A stretch of DNA of 64,000 nucleotides. It comes from Chaunax sp. Z400. Taxonomy: Eukaryota > Chordata > Actinopteri > Lophiiformes > Chaunacidae. Below the pieces are notes generated by a model. It was given only the letters and a program-made list of their open reading frames with translations. It was not told the origin of the DNA and searched no databases. This document shows, piece by piece, positions 37,201-47,420 of this stretch. The stretch lies in assembly GCA_037577475.1 (NCBI GenBank), contig CM075184.1, positions 141,501 through 205,500 of the forward strand, written 5' to 3'. Each line of letters starts with the position of its first letter. Position 1 is the stretch's first letter. The position numbers were made by a program, and so were the translations under genes.

Positions 37201-37420
37201 ACAGCAGAGTCAGGGACAGTATTTTTCAACCAAGACTCAGAGATGATTAAAATATCTGGGTCTGTCTGTTGGATCAAAATATTAATATAGTCCCGTTTAG
37301 AGACCAAACTTCTTGCATTTATGTGGAGCAGCCCAAGTCCTTTTGTATATATGAGCTATTTATACATCATGGTGGTGCTAGAGGCCATGTCAGCAGTAAA
37401 GTTAGAAGACATCTTCCTCT
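34218..37420 (-). mobile_element. Decayed L2/CR1-type LINE (endonuclease and reverse transcriptase)
   Basis: Minus strand, 5' to 3': an APE-type endonuclease (GLGLLHINARSL near 37350, SESWLKN, GDLNVDW, SDHCPI near 36750), then a linker, then reverse transcriptase motifs (NYRPIS, FIDLSKAFDTVDH, GVPQGSNLGPLLF, YADDTVLY near 35340) and the C-terminal region to about 34500. The 3' end contains the CTCAATGG...AAATAAAGG-type sequence and a TTAATAATAATA tail at 34218-34245, typical of fish L2 elements. The coding sequence is dead: the frame switches at about 36880, 36555, 36390, 35880 and 35470, and an in-frame TAA stands at about 35142. ORF1 is absent, so the copy is also 5' truncated. No target-site duplication could be identified with confidence. 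Confidence 0.9.
34492..37310 (-). pseudogene. LINE ORF2 (endonuclease-reverse transcriptase) pseudogene
   Basis: The ORF2 protein is recognisable over about 930 residues but is split into seven overlapping open segments in alternating frames. Catalytic YADD of the polymerase and the GDLN and SDH motifs of the endonuclease are intact locally. The frameshifts and the in-frame stop rule out a functional product from this copy. Confidence 0.88.
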
Positions 37421-38448
37421 TGGTGCCATGATCTGACAGTCCATCTAATAATTAGTAATAATGTAGTAAAGCATTCGCTCCAGTAGAGCTTCTCCCAGTA
37501 AAAGACTGGGCGACTCCCACTGACCAGCAGTGGAGGACCGTATTGGGCAGCTCTCTGTGTGAAGCCTTTTATTCTGGATAAATACAGACTTATAAATGCA
37601 GGTATTAAAATGACTGTTTAAAAACAGCCATATGTTCAGTGTAGTTTAGTTTATTAAGTTTATTTACATCAGGGACCATGTACAAATACATTAGTCTCAA
37701 GTAAGAGAGACGATGCTTTGCAGCAGATTTAGCTACTAGCTAATTTCCTTCACATGTTGCTCCTGTAATAACAGTCCTACTCTACAACCCTTAGATCGAA
37801 GGAGCTGATTTGATTTGTTCTGAACTTTATATCAAATCTCCTGTTTTCCTCCTAACTTCACCTCATCAAAACATTTAAGTTACTTCTCAATGCAACACAC
37901 AATAATATAAACACCAAAAGAAAAAGGGAATTAGTCTGAAGTCAGTGCTGGTCAAGTTACAACAGTTTCAAAACAGCTGATAAAAGTTAGATTGATCCTT
38001 TTCAAATTAAGACAAAGGAGTGATGTAACTAGAGTACATTTCATACAATCTGACTGTATGTTTCCACTATGTTTGTGTTGTTCTGTACCCATAAGGACAT
38101 GTTAGCTACTACCAGCTTCTACTTGTTGTTTAGCTCTGTTGTTATACTTGCATGCAACACTTTGCATGCAACACTGTTGATCCACATGATTAATGCTTAT
38201 ATATCTATATGCTTACCATTACGTGAGAATGAAACGCCGAGTTAGTACGACTTCAATTACCACTCCTATGGTACAGCATCAATACTTTGGTTTCCATCGT
38301 TGTCTGTTTAAAGTAAGACCCTGGAAGGGATCACAGAGCAGTAAACACATTAATCAGATGGCTCTATATAATGGAGAGCTATTGTTAGGGGAGAAAAGGT
38401 TTGACATGAGAAGAAGTGAGAAGATTATTATACATTACTACAAGAAAC
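37421..38448. other. Unassigned sequence upstream of the foldback structure
   Basis: No gene is recognised. A short segment near 37640-37700 (TTTATTTACATCAGGGACCA) resembles the 3' end of a fish interspersed repeat, but too little is present to classify it. Position 38448 is the boundary with the AAAGGTTTATACT minisatellite. Confidence 0.5.
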
Positions 38449-39691
38449 TAAAGGTTTATACTAAAGGTTTATACTAAAGGTTTATACTAAAGGTTTTTAC
38501 TAAAGGTTTATACTAAAGGTTTACACTAAAGGTTTGACTAAAGGTTTATACTAAAGGTTTAACTAAAGGTTTAACTAAAGGTTTATACTAAAGGTTTATA
38601 CTAAAGGTTTATACTAAAGGTTTATACTAAAGGTTTAACTAAAGGTTTATACTAAAGGTTTAACTAAAGGTTTATACTAAAGGTTTAACTAAAGGTTTAT
38701 ACTAAAGGTTTATACTAAAGGTTTAACTAAAGGTTTATACTAAAGGTTTATACTAAAGGTTTATACTAAAGGTTTAACTAAAGGTTTATACTAAAGGTTT
38801 AACTAAAGGTTTATACTAAAGGTTTATACTAAAGGTTTAACTAAAGGTTTAACTAAAGGTTTATACTAAAGGTTTATACTAAAGGTTTATACTAAAGGTT
38901 TAACTAAAGGTTTATACTAAAGGTTTATAATAAAGGTTTATACTAAAGGTTTATACTAAAGGTTTATACTAAAGGTTTAACTAAAGGTTTATACTAAAGG
39001 TTTAACTAAAGGTTTATACTAAAGGTTTATACTAAAGGTTTAACTAAAGGTTTAATTAAAGGTTTATACTAAAGGTTTATACTAAAGGTTTATACTAAAG
39101 GTTTAACTAAAGGTTTATACTAAAGGTTTATAATAAAGGTTTATACTAAAGGTTTATACTAAAGGTTTATACTAAAGGTTTATAATAAAGGTTTATACTA
39201 AAGGTTTATACTAAAGGTTTATACTAAAGGTTTATAATAAAGGTTTATACTAAAGGTTTATACTAAAGGTTTGACTAAAGGTTTATACTAAAGGTTTATA
39301 CTAAAGGTTTAACTAAAGGTTTATACTAAAGGTTTATACTAAAGGTTTATACTAAAGGTTTATTACTAAAGGTTTATTACTAAAGGTTTATAGTAAAGGT
39401 TTAACTAAAGGTTTAACTAAAGGTTTAACTAAAGGTTTGACTAAAGGTTTATACTAAATGTTTATACTAAAGGTTTATACTAAAGGTTCAACTAAAGGTT
39501 TATACTAAAGGTTTATACTAAAGGTTTATACTAAAGGTTTATACTAAAGGTTTAACTAAAGGTTTATACTAAAGGTTTAACTAAAGGTTTATACTAAAGG
39601 TTTAACTAAAGGTTTATACTAAAGGTTTAACTAAAGGTTTATACTAAAGGTTTATACTAAAGGTTTATACTAAAGGTTTATACTAAAGGTT
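38449..39691 (+). repeat. AAAGGTTTATACT / AAAGGTTTAACT minisatellite, left arm
   Basis: Tandem 13-bp (AAAGGTTTATACT) and 12-bp (AAAGGTTTAACT) units alternate irregularly over 1.24 kb, with rare TATAAT and TATTACT variants. The arm directly abuts the TGTTGAGCC terminus at 39692. Confidence 0.96.
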
Positions 39692-40019
39692 TGTTGAGCC
39701 GCATTTTGTAATAACGGTGCATTTTGTAATAAACGTCCAAAATGTAATAACTTTTTCATTTCATTTTGTAATAAAGCCGCATTTTGTAATAAACTGCCGC
39801 ATTTTGTAATAAACTGCCCCAACGCATTTTGTAATAAATTTTGCCACATTATGTAATAAGTTATTACATTTTGAGAAGATTATTACAAAATGCACTTGCA
39901 ACTTTTTTATTCTCTAGAAAATGTAATAACATGGTGCATTACGTAATAACAATTCTAAAGCATTGTTTATTTGTTTGTTAATTGTATTTTATTTTACTTT
40001 AAAGTATTTGTAAAAGTTA
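39692..40019 (+). repeat. 328-bp terminal repeat, copy A
   Basis: It begins TGTTGAGCCGCATTTTGTAA and contains about nine copies of a GCATTTTGTAATAA-like motif in both orientations, followed by a TTTGTTTGTTAATTGTATTT stretch, ending GTAAAAGTTA. The repeated short motif is a plausible transposase-binding site array. It is inverted relative to copies B, C and D. Confidence 0.9.
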
Positions 40020-41870
40020 GGTAATGAGATGCGAAAAAAAATTGGTAATGAGATGCGAATTTTTAAAAAAAAAAGAAATGATTAAAAAAAATTGGTAATG
40101 AGATGCGAAAAAAAAATCGGTAATGAGATGCGGGGGGAAAATGGTAATGAGATGCGAAAAAAATTGGTAATGAGATGCGGGGGAAAAATAAAATAATAAT
40201 TGTTAATGAGATGCGAAAAATAAAATTGGTAATGAGATGCGAAAAAAAAAATTGGTAATGAGATGCAAAAAAAACAGGAAAAAAACAAAAAAAATTGGTA
40301 ATGAGATGCGGGGGGGAAAAAGTAATGAGATGCGAAAAAAAATTGGTAATGGGATGCGAGAAGGGGAAAAAAAATTGGTAATGAGATGCGAAAAAATATA
40401 ATAATAAAAAATAATTGGTAATGAGATGCGGAAGAAAAAAAATTGGTAATGAGATGCGAGAAAAAAAATTGGTAATGAGATGCAGAAAAAAAAGGAAAAA
40501 AAATTGGTAATGAGATGCGGGGAAAAAAATTGGTAATGAGATGCGGGGAAAAAATTGGTAATGAGATGCGAGAAAAAAAATTGGTAATGAGATGCAGAAA
40601 AAAAAGAAAAAAAAATTGGTGATGAGCTGCGGGAAAAAAAATTGGTAATGAGATGCGAAAAAAAATTGGTAATGAGATGCGGAATTTAAAAAAAAAATGC
40701 TTAAAAAATTGGTAATGAGATGCGGAAAAAAAATTGGTAATGAGATGCGGGGGGGGAAAATGGTAATGAGATGCTAAAAAAATTTGGTAATGAGATGCAG
40801 GGAAAAAAAATAATAATTGGTAATGAGATGCGGAAAAAAAATTGGTAATGAGATGTGGGGAAAAACAGGGAAAAAAACAAAAATTGGTAATGAGATGCGA
40901 AAAAAAAAAGTAATGAGATGCGGAAGAAAAAAATTGGTAATGAGCTGCGAGAAAAAAAATTGGTAATGAGATGCAGAAAAAAAAGGAAAAAAAATTGTTA
41001 ATGAGATGCGGGAAAAAAATTGGTAATGAGATGCGGGGGAAAAATTGGTAATGAGATCCGGAATTTTTTTTAGAAAAAATGCTTTAAAAAATTGGTAATG
41101 AGATGCGGAAAAAAAATTGGTAATGAGATGCGGGGGGAAAAATGGTAATGAGATGCTAAAAAAATTTGGTAATGAGATGCAGGGGGAAAAAAATAATAAT
41201 TGGTAATGAGATGCGAAAAATAAAATTGGTAATGAGATGCGGAAAAAATTTGTTAATGAGATGCGAGAAGGGGAAAAAATTGGTAATGAGATGCGGGGAA
41301 AAAAAATGGTAATGAGATGCGGAAGAAAAAAATTGGTAATGAGATGCTAAAAAAAATTGGTAATGAGATGCTAAAAAAAAATTTGGTAATGAGATGAAAA
41401 ACAAAAAACAAAAAAACAATTTACCAATTTTTTTTCTCGCATCTCATTACCAATTTTTTTTCTTCCGCATCTCATTACCAATTTTTTTTTTTTATATTTT
41501 TTCGCATCTCATTACCAATTTTTTTTTCCCTTCTCGCATCCCATTACCAATTTTTTTTCGCATCTCATTACTTTTTCCCCCCGCATTTCATTACCAATTT
41601 TTTTTGTTTTTTTCCTGTTTTTTTTGCATCTCATTACCAATTTTTTTTCCGCATCTCATTACTAATTTTATTTTTCGCATCTCATTAACAATTATTATTT
41701 TATTTTTCCCCCGCATCTCATTACCAATTTTTTTTGCATCTCATTACCATTTTTTCCCCGCATCTCATTACCGATTTTTTTTTCGCATCTCATTACCAAT
41801 TTTTTTTAATCATTTCTTTTTTTTTTAAAATTCGCATCTCATTACCAATTTTTTTTCACATCTCATTACC
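40020..41870. repeat. GGTAATGAGATGCG-A-rich minisatellite with internal inversion
   Basis: Units of about 20-26 bp, GGTAATGAGATGCG plus an A-rich spacer ending AATT, run in plus orientation to about 41395 and then continue as the reverse complement (CGCATCTCATTACC with T-rich spacers) to 41870. With copies A and B outside, the segment 39692-42198 is a 2.5-kb imperfect palindrome. Open frames of FFRISLPIFF type across it are repeat artefacts. Confidence 0.93.
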
Positions 41871-42198
41871 TAACTTTTACAAATACTTTAAAGTAAAATA
41901 AAATACAATTAACAAACAAATAAACAATGCTTTAGAATTGTTATTACGTAATGCACCATGTTATTACATTTTCTAGAGAATAAAAAAGTTGCAAGTGCAT
42001 TTTGTAATAATCTTCTCAAAATGTAATAACTTATTACATAATGTGGCAAAATTTATTACAAAATGCGTTGGGGCAGTTTATTACAAAATGCGGCAGTTTA
42101 TTACAAAATGCGGCTTTATTACAAAATGAAATGAAAAAGTTATTACATTTTGGACGTTTATTACAAAATGCACCGTTATTACAAAATGCGGCTCAACA
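41871..42198 (-). repeat. 328-bp terminal repeat, copy B
   Basis: This is the reverse complement of copy A with the same 328-bp length, ending CGGCTCAACA at 42198. The next bases are GGGCGGGCTG, leading into the promoter region of the integrase gene. Confidence 0.92.
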
Positions 42199-42290
42199 GG
42201 GCGGGCTGTAATCTGATTGGCTGCTGCATCAGTTCTACAAAGATCATGCACTGCTTGCATGCTTAATTGAGACAGCCAACAGAGTTCAAC
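42199..42290 (+). promoter_or_regulatory. Putative promoter/5' UTR of the integrase-OTU gene
   Basis: Directly after terminal repeat B come a GC-box-like GGGCGGGC and an inverted CCAAT box (GATTGGCTG at about 42217), then ATGATGCCAG at 42291 with a consensus donor GTATGA. No TATA box is evident. This position at the inner edge of a terminal repeat is a usual place for a transposon promoter. Confidence 0.4.
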
Positions 42291-45200
42291 ATGATGCCAG
42301 GTATGAAAAAACTGTGTCAAATATTATCTGTGTAATTGAATATATGGAAGTATAAAGACATTTTGCAGTTGATCTAAAGTTATGTAGATGTTTTGCCCTT
42401 GATAAGAAATTATATGACTGAATTTAAACCTGCATTGTCCAAGTTATGCTCACTGCATTAAAAACAGTTTGTAAAGTAAAACTGAAATCTATGCCTCTAA
42501 GTACATATTAAAAGTTAATAACTTTTAATGACCGACAGGTAATAACACATTTGAAGGAAAACTGTGCATGTGCAAAAAACTACACCCACACACACACACA
42601 CAATAGTACACTGCTCAAAAAATAAAGTGATCATTTAAACAACACATCCCAGATCACAATGAATGTCATAATATGCAAATTAGATTGGTAAATTTACTCC
42701 CATCACAAACTTTGAGTCATGGTGAAGTTTTTCCTCATTTACAGTATAATTTGATCTCTTTCCACTTTCAAGTTGCAGCCTTTTGAAATCTTCTTCAGAG
42801 ATGAATGTTTTCCAATATGGCCACCACCTGGTGATGTCATAATATGCAAATTAGATTGGTAAATTTACTCCCATCACAAACTTTGAGTAATGGTGAAGTT
42901 TTTCCACATTTACAGTATACTTTTATCTCTTTCCAGTTTCAAGTGACAGCCTTTTGGAAAATTGATATTATAATTTCATATTTTCCAATATGGCCGCCAC
43001 CCTATGACATCATAATATGCAAATTAGATTGGTAAATTTACTCCCATCACAAACTTAGGGTTGTGGTTAAGATTTTTCTCATTTACAGCATAATTTTATC
43101 TCTTACCAGTTTCAAGTTACAGCCTTTTGGAAAATTAATATTAATATTTCATAAATTTTTGGAATATCTTTGGCGGCCAAAGGGTTAACACAGTCATAAA
43201 TAGTAAGCATCGAAATAGCTATTAAAAGGCTAAAAATGTTATAACAGGTGTGAAAACAATAAATTTGTTAAAACCTTGTTTTTCAGTATTCCTACAAAAG
43301 CAGCGTCCTCTTTAATGATAGCATCCTTTATTGAGACAAATCTAGGGCTATAACATAAGATCAACATTCATAAAGCAATTTGAATTACTGTGATGCCGCA
43401 GGTGGTGGTGGGTTATCAAAATTGTAATAATTAAAATACCTTCTTAAATATTAATTCAAGATAAAATATTTTAGTACTTGAAATGAAATTCCACAAATAA
43501 AATAAAAGTGCAAAAAAAAAGGCACAAAATGCAGTTTAGTTTTGGGAGTTAAACATTTTCCCTCTTTTGTCACCCTTGTAGGTCTGCTAATTATAACCCT
43601 GACCTGCACCCTGCTGGGGCTCATTGTAGGCCATGGACAAAAGCAAGCAATGACCGAGGAAATGTACAATGTCATAGTTCGCAAGTTGAGAGGAGAGTTT
43701 CATGTTCCAGTTTCTGAACGCACAAGAATTCAACAAAATGCCTTGGTGCGTCTCTGGAGAAATCAAGGGGTCTATTCTCTCAGTGAGGATGGGCAGACAC
43801 TGCTGTGTGCCGGCAAGCCAGTCATGCTACAGTCTAATGTTGATTGTGTTGTTAAAAAGGGTCTAGATGATACTAAGGGTTCTGGAGCAAGAAAGTTGAG
43901 CAAACGACTGAAAATGCATCATAGTGGCATAAGTGAAAGAAAGGTGCAGGAAATCTTGAACAAAACTGAGTGGTACCAACTTCAAAATGCAAAGTTTCTG
44001 AATAAGCCCCCTTTGATGACCATTCAAGCCAAAGAAGTGCAAGATCGACACCAAATTGACCTATTGGACATGGGAAAAATGAAAATTAGTTATGGTCAGG
44101 CTTTATACCGTTACATTCTCACAGTGATGGATGTGTTCAGTCGTTACATGTGGCTGAAACCATTGAAAAGAAAAAGTAGTGTTGAAATCGCCAAACACCT
44201 TAACAAGATTTATCGTGAACATGGACCACCCAAAGTGTTACAACATGACAAAGGGACTGAGTTTAAAGGGGCAGTGAAAATTCTAATGACATCTCTGCAA
44301 GTGAAAATAATTGAAAGTTCAGCATATCATCCACAAAGCCAAGGAAAGGTTGAGAGGACACATAGGTGGCTAAGAAAGAAGATCATGTATGATCTGGTGA
44401 AATTTCAACGGAACGAAGTTAACTGGGTCAAGCACCTACCTGTATATTCAAGAGTGCTAAATGAGGATCTTAAAGAAGTTTTAGGCTGGAGGTCTCCATT
44501 TGAAGTATACTATGGAAGAAAAAGCAACAGCATAAGGCATCCTTTATGCGGTTCTCCATCTTCTGTTCGTAAGGAGTCTGTGAGGAATCAACATTCAACT
44601 TTACCATCCTTGAGACATCGAGAAAAATTTGATACTAAACGAAAAAGGGTGAGAAGAATGGCACGGAAGGCCTCTGAGCACTGTGCTAAACTAATGATCA
44701 AGCGTGCATTCAAACAAAACCTATCACAACACTACAATGTTAAGGACGCTGTTTTGGTCAGAATGAGGGATGGTGCCCATCGAGTCTCCAAAAAGTATCA
44801 CGTAAGGCGTGGTACAATTGTGAAAAAAAATCGAAAGCTCTCAAAATACAAAGTGAGTTTTAGGGACCCAAAGACCCTCCGACAAACACAAAAATGGTTC
44901 TTCGTGTCGGATATAACTAGTGCTACCCGGCTGCGAAAAAAGACACACTCTAAAAAACCCAAGACAGCACCATCAAAGAGAGGCCTAAACCCACTTTTGT
45001 TTCAGTACACACACACAGACAGACTAGAGGAATTTATGTCCATGGAGTTAAGCATTCGCTATGACCCTGACCCAGATGGAAATTGTCAGTTTGCAGCCAT
45101 GGCTGACCAGCTATCCACCCTTGGAATATTTAGATCACCAGAAAGCTTAAGAGATGAAATTGTCCAAGACCTCAGGAATTATCCATACAATGGAAATGGA

Positions 45201-46145
45201 ACACTCTTGTTCAACTTTGTCGAGGGCAATGACTGGGATGGATACTTGGAAAGAATGGCCCGAACTGGAACCTATGGTGACCACATTACTTCGCAAAGAG
45301 CATCTGAAATTTTCCAGGTCCAGTTTCTTGTAATTTCCTCTCTGGGAATCAATGCCTCAACTATTGTATCAGAGTCAAACATATATTGTCACAACAATCC
45401 AGTGCTAGTACTTGGTCATGTGGCAGAGGGGCATGGAGAACATTATCTGAGTTTGGAGGGACCAGTCACACCATTTATAGAGCATGTTTTGGATGCTCAA
45501 GCAGGACAGTTATATGACAACAACACACTTTCACCACTGCAGCCTGCCTCACCAGATGAGTCTGACCCACCTATCCAGCCTGCCTCACCAGATGAGTCTG
45601 ACCCACCTATCCAGCCTGCCTCACCAGATGAGTCTGACCCACCTATCCAGCCTGACTCACCAGATGAGTCTGACCCACCTATCCAGCCTGACTCACCAGA
45701 TGAGTCTGACCCACCTATCCAGCCTGACTCACCAGATGAGTGTGACCCACCTATCCAGCCTGAGGACCCTGTTCTGACTACACCCCCTGTTCAGCCTGTC
45801 CTACCAACTGAAATGTTTCAGTCTATTATCAAAATGACCCTTGAGGATGACATGTCAATGCTTGGGACGTTTATCAGAGTGTCTCAACATTTTAAAGACA
45901 TTGCAGATCGATTCCATCCATCAATCTATCTAAGGGAAACATTAAGCCGAAGCCTTGGGTTGGACGTCGTTGGAAAGCACACAATTAGTGTACAAAGGTT
46001 GTACAAAGCAGCAGGGCGCTTTGGTGGTGTGGCATTAAAACTCAAGGAGCTGTTTGGGAAACATTCCAAGTGGTTTATGGCTTGGCTGGTAATTAGACAT
46101 ATTAGACATGGACAATTTGAAATTACGGATATATTTTGGAAATAG
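42291..46145 (+). CDS. Integrase (DDE) - OTU protease - F-box-like fusion protein
   Basis: Two exons, 42291-42300 and 43582-46145 (donor GTATGA at 42301; acceptor CACCCTTGTAG), give about 857 residues. The open frame extends upstream to 43542 but there begins at TTG, so the spliced start, in frame, is preferred; ATG at 43650 is an alternative. Numbering from codon 43542: residues 165-330 form an integrase core with D173/D176, D236 (LQHDKG) and E271 (QGKVERTHRW). A basic, SH3-like stretch follows (395-460). OTU protease motifs are DGNC (C515) and GEHY (H634). Six 12-residue QPxSPDESDPPI repeats cover about 667-740. LPTEMFQSII to IADRFHPS (754-793) resembles an F-box. No reverse transcriptase, gag or LTR is present, so this is a cut-and-paste transposase type (Ginger-like), not a retrotransposon. 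The frame is uninterrupted, so the copy may be intact. The hydrophobic N-terminus in the spliced form is odd for a nuclear enzyme. Confidence 0.82.
42663..43165. repeat. Three tandem ~173-bp repeats in the intron
   Basis: GTCATAATATGCAAATTAGA recurs at about 42664 and 42836, with a CATCATAATATGC version at about 43010. Each is followed by TTTACTCCCATCACAAACTT and a TTTTCCAATATGGCC-type end in the first two. Units are 172-174 bp and clearly diverged, so they are older than the satellite expansions. They lie inside the intron proposed for the integrase gene. Confidence 0.9.
45538..45760 (+). repeat. 36-bp tandem repeat inside the integrase-OTU coding region
   Basis: Six near-identical 36-bp units encode a 12-residue QPxSPDESDPPI motif. 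The length is a multiple of three, so copy number can vary without breaking the frame. It forms an acidic, proline-rich linker between the OTU domain and the F-box-like region. Confidence 0.95.
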
Positions 46146-46368
46146 AAATTTTGTTGTTTGTTTAGCCTTTTGAGGCAATTTCATATTTGTTTAAAATTAA
46201 TCTTAGTGGAGAAATTTGCTGGTCACAGCAGCTCTCTAAACAAGCAGAAGACACTTACGTTGTTTAAGGTAGAACTTATATTCATTGGTTCATTATTATT
46301 TTAAATTGGCCGCAAGCCTGCATGTGTTGGTTGCATTTATTGTTGTTGAAAGGTTCTATAAATGCATA

Positions 46369-46374
46369 AATAAA
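46369..46374 (+). terminator. Candidate polyadenylation signal
   Basis: AATAAA lies 224 bp after the stop codon of the integrase-OTU gene and before terminal repeat C. A second candidate, CCAATAAAAA, lies near 46537. Confidence 0.45.
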
Positions 46375-46654
46375 GCTGTTCTTTACCTATTCATCAGCGT
46401 TTCTATTTTGTATGTGCATATGTTAATGTTTACGAATGGATTAAATTTTGATACCCAGAGTTTTGTTCTGTATTATAAGAAGCATAATACGGTTTGTTGG
46501 ATGTTTATAACTATTCTTGATGTGGTTTTGGTATCCAATAAAAAAAATCTGGAATTTACAGAATATTCTCTGTTAATGCAACCTTTGAATAGTGTACTGA
46601 TAGTAATTGCTAAGTACTGCTACTAGGCTAATACAGTGATACTAATAATAGGCC
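46375..46654. other. 3' flank of the integrase gene
   Basis: AT-rich sequence between the polyadenylation signal and terminal repeat C. A 113-codon frame here begins at TTG and has no domain or neighbour support. Confidence 0.6.
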
Positions 46655-46982
46655 TAACTTTTACAAATACTTTAAAGTAAAATAAAATACAATTAACAAA
46701 CAAATAAACAATGCTTTAGAATTGTTATTACGTAATGCACCATGTTATTACATTTTCTAGAGAATAAAAAAGTTGCAAGTGCATTTTGTAATAATCTTCT
46801 CAAAATGTAATAACTTATTACATAATGCGGCAAAATTTATTACAAAATGCGTTGGGGCAGTTTATTACAAAATGCGGCAGTTTATTACAAAATGCGGCTT
46901 TATTACAAAATGAAATGAAAAAGTTATTACATTTTGGACGTTTATTACAAAATGCACCGTTATTACAAAATGCGGCTCAACA
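46655..46982 (-). repeat. 328-bp terminal repeat, copy C
   Basis: It has the same 328-bp length and sequence as copies A and B (A's reverse complement), ending CGGCTCAACA at 46982, followed by CGCCCTCCCC. Copies A and C in opposite orientation would bound a 7.3-kb element holding the integrase gene. Confidence 0.92.
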
Positions 46983-47179
46983 CGCCCTCCCCTCCCTGGC
47001 TGAGTGACAGACCATGTAGAGCTTTGAATTTGGCCACAAGTTATTGGCCTATATAATTCCAAACGTGTTCTGTCATACATAGATTTATTGGGCTACATAG
47101 CTCTAAGGGAAATTGCATAAAAAACAACAAAAAGTCACTCTTGTATAAATTCATTGTTTAACAAACAACAATAATAGGT

Positions 47180-47420
47180 ATTATTACATAATGCACCATG
47201 TTATTACATTTCCTAGAAAATAAAAAAGTTGCAAGTGCATTTTGTAATAATCTTCTCAAAATGTAATAACTTATTACATAATGTGGCAAAATTTATTACC
47301 AAATGCGTTGGGGCAGTTTATTACAAAATGCGGCAGTTTATTACAAAATGAAATGAAAAAGTTATTACATTTTGGACGTTTATTACAAAATGCACCGTTA
47401 TTACAAAATGCGGCTCAACA
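47180..47420 (-). repeat. Terminal repeat, copy D (shortened and diverged)
   Basis: It resembles the outer 240 bp of copies A-C but lacks one 18-bp CGGCTTTATTACAAAATG unit and carries several substitutions. It ends CGGCTCAACA at 47420, directly against the inverted minisatellite arm. The 197-bp interval between C and D is unique sequence with no recognised feature. Confidence 0.88.

Noticed and set aside
36931..37290. Plus-strand 119-codon frame over the LINE endonuclease
   Set aside because: It is antisense to a clearly recognisable endonuclease domain.
40082..41828. Phenylalanine/isoleucine-rich frames (FFRISLPIFF type)
   Set aside because: These are translations of the GGTAATGAGATGCG minisatellite and its inverted part.
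43542..46145. Retrovirus or Ty3-type retrotransposon
   Set aside because: Only the integrase is present: no gag, protease, reverse transcriptase, RNase H, primer-binding site or LTRs. OTU and F-box-like regions and inverted TGT...ACA ends fit a DNA transposon.
46285..46626. 113-codon open frame downstream of the integrase gene
   Set aside because: It begins at TTG, is AT-rich with no domain, and overlaps the likely polyadenylation signal.
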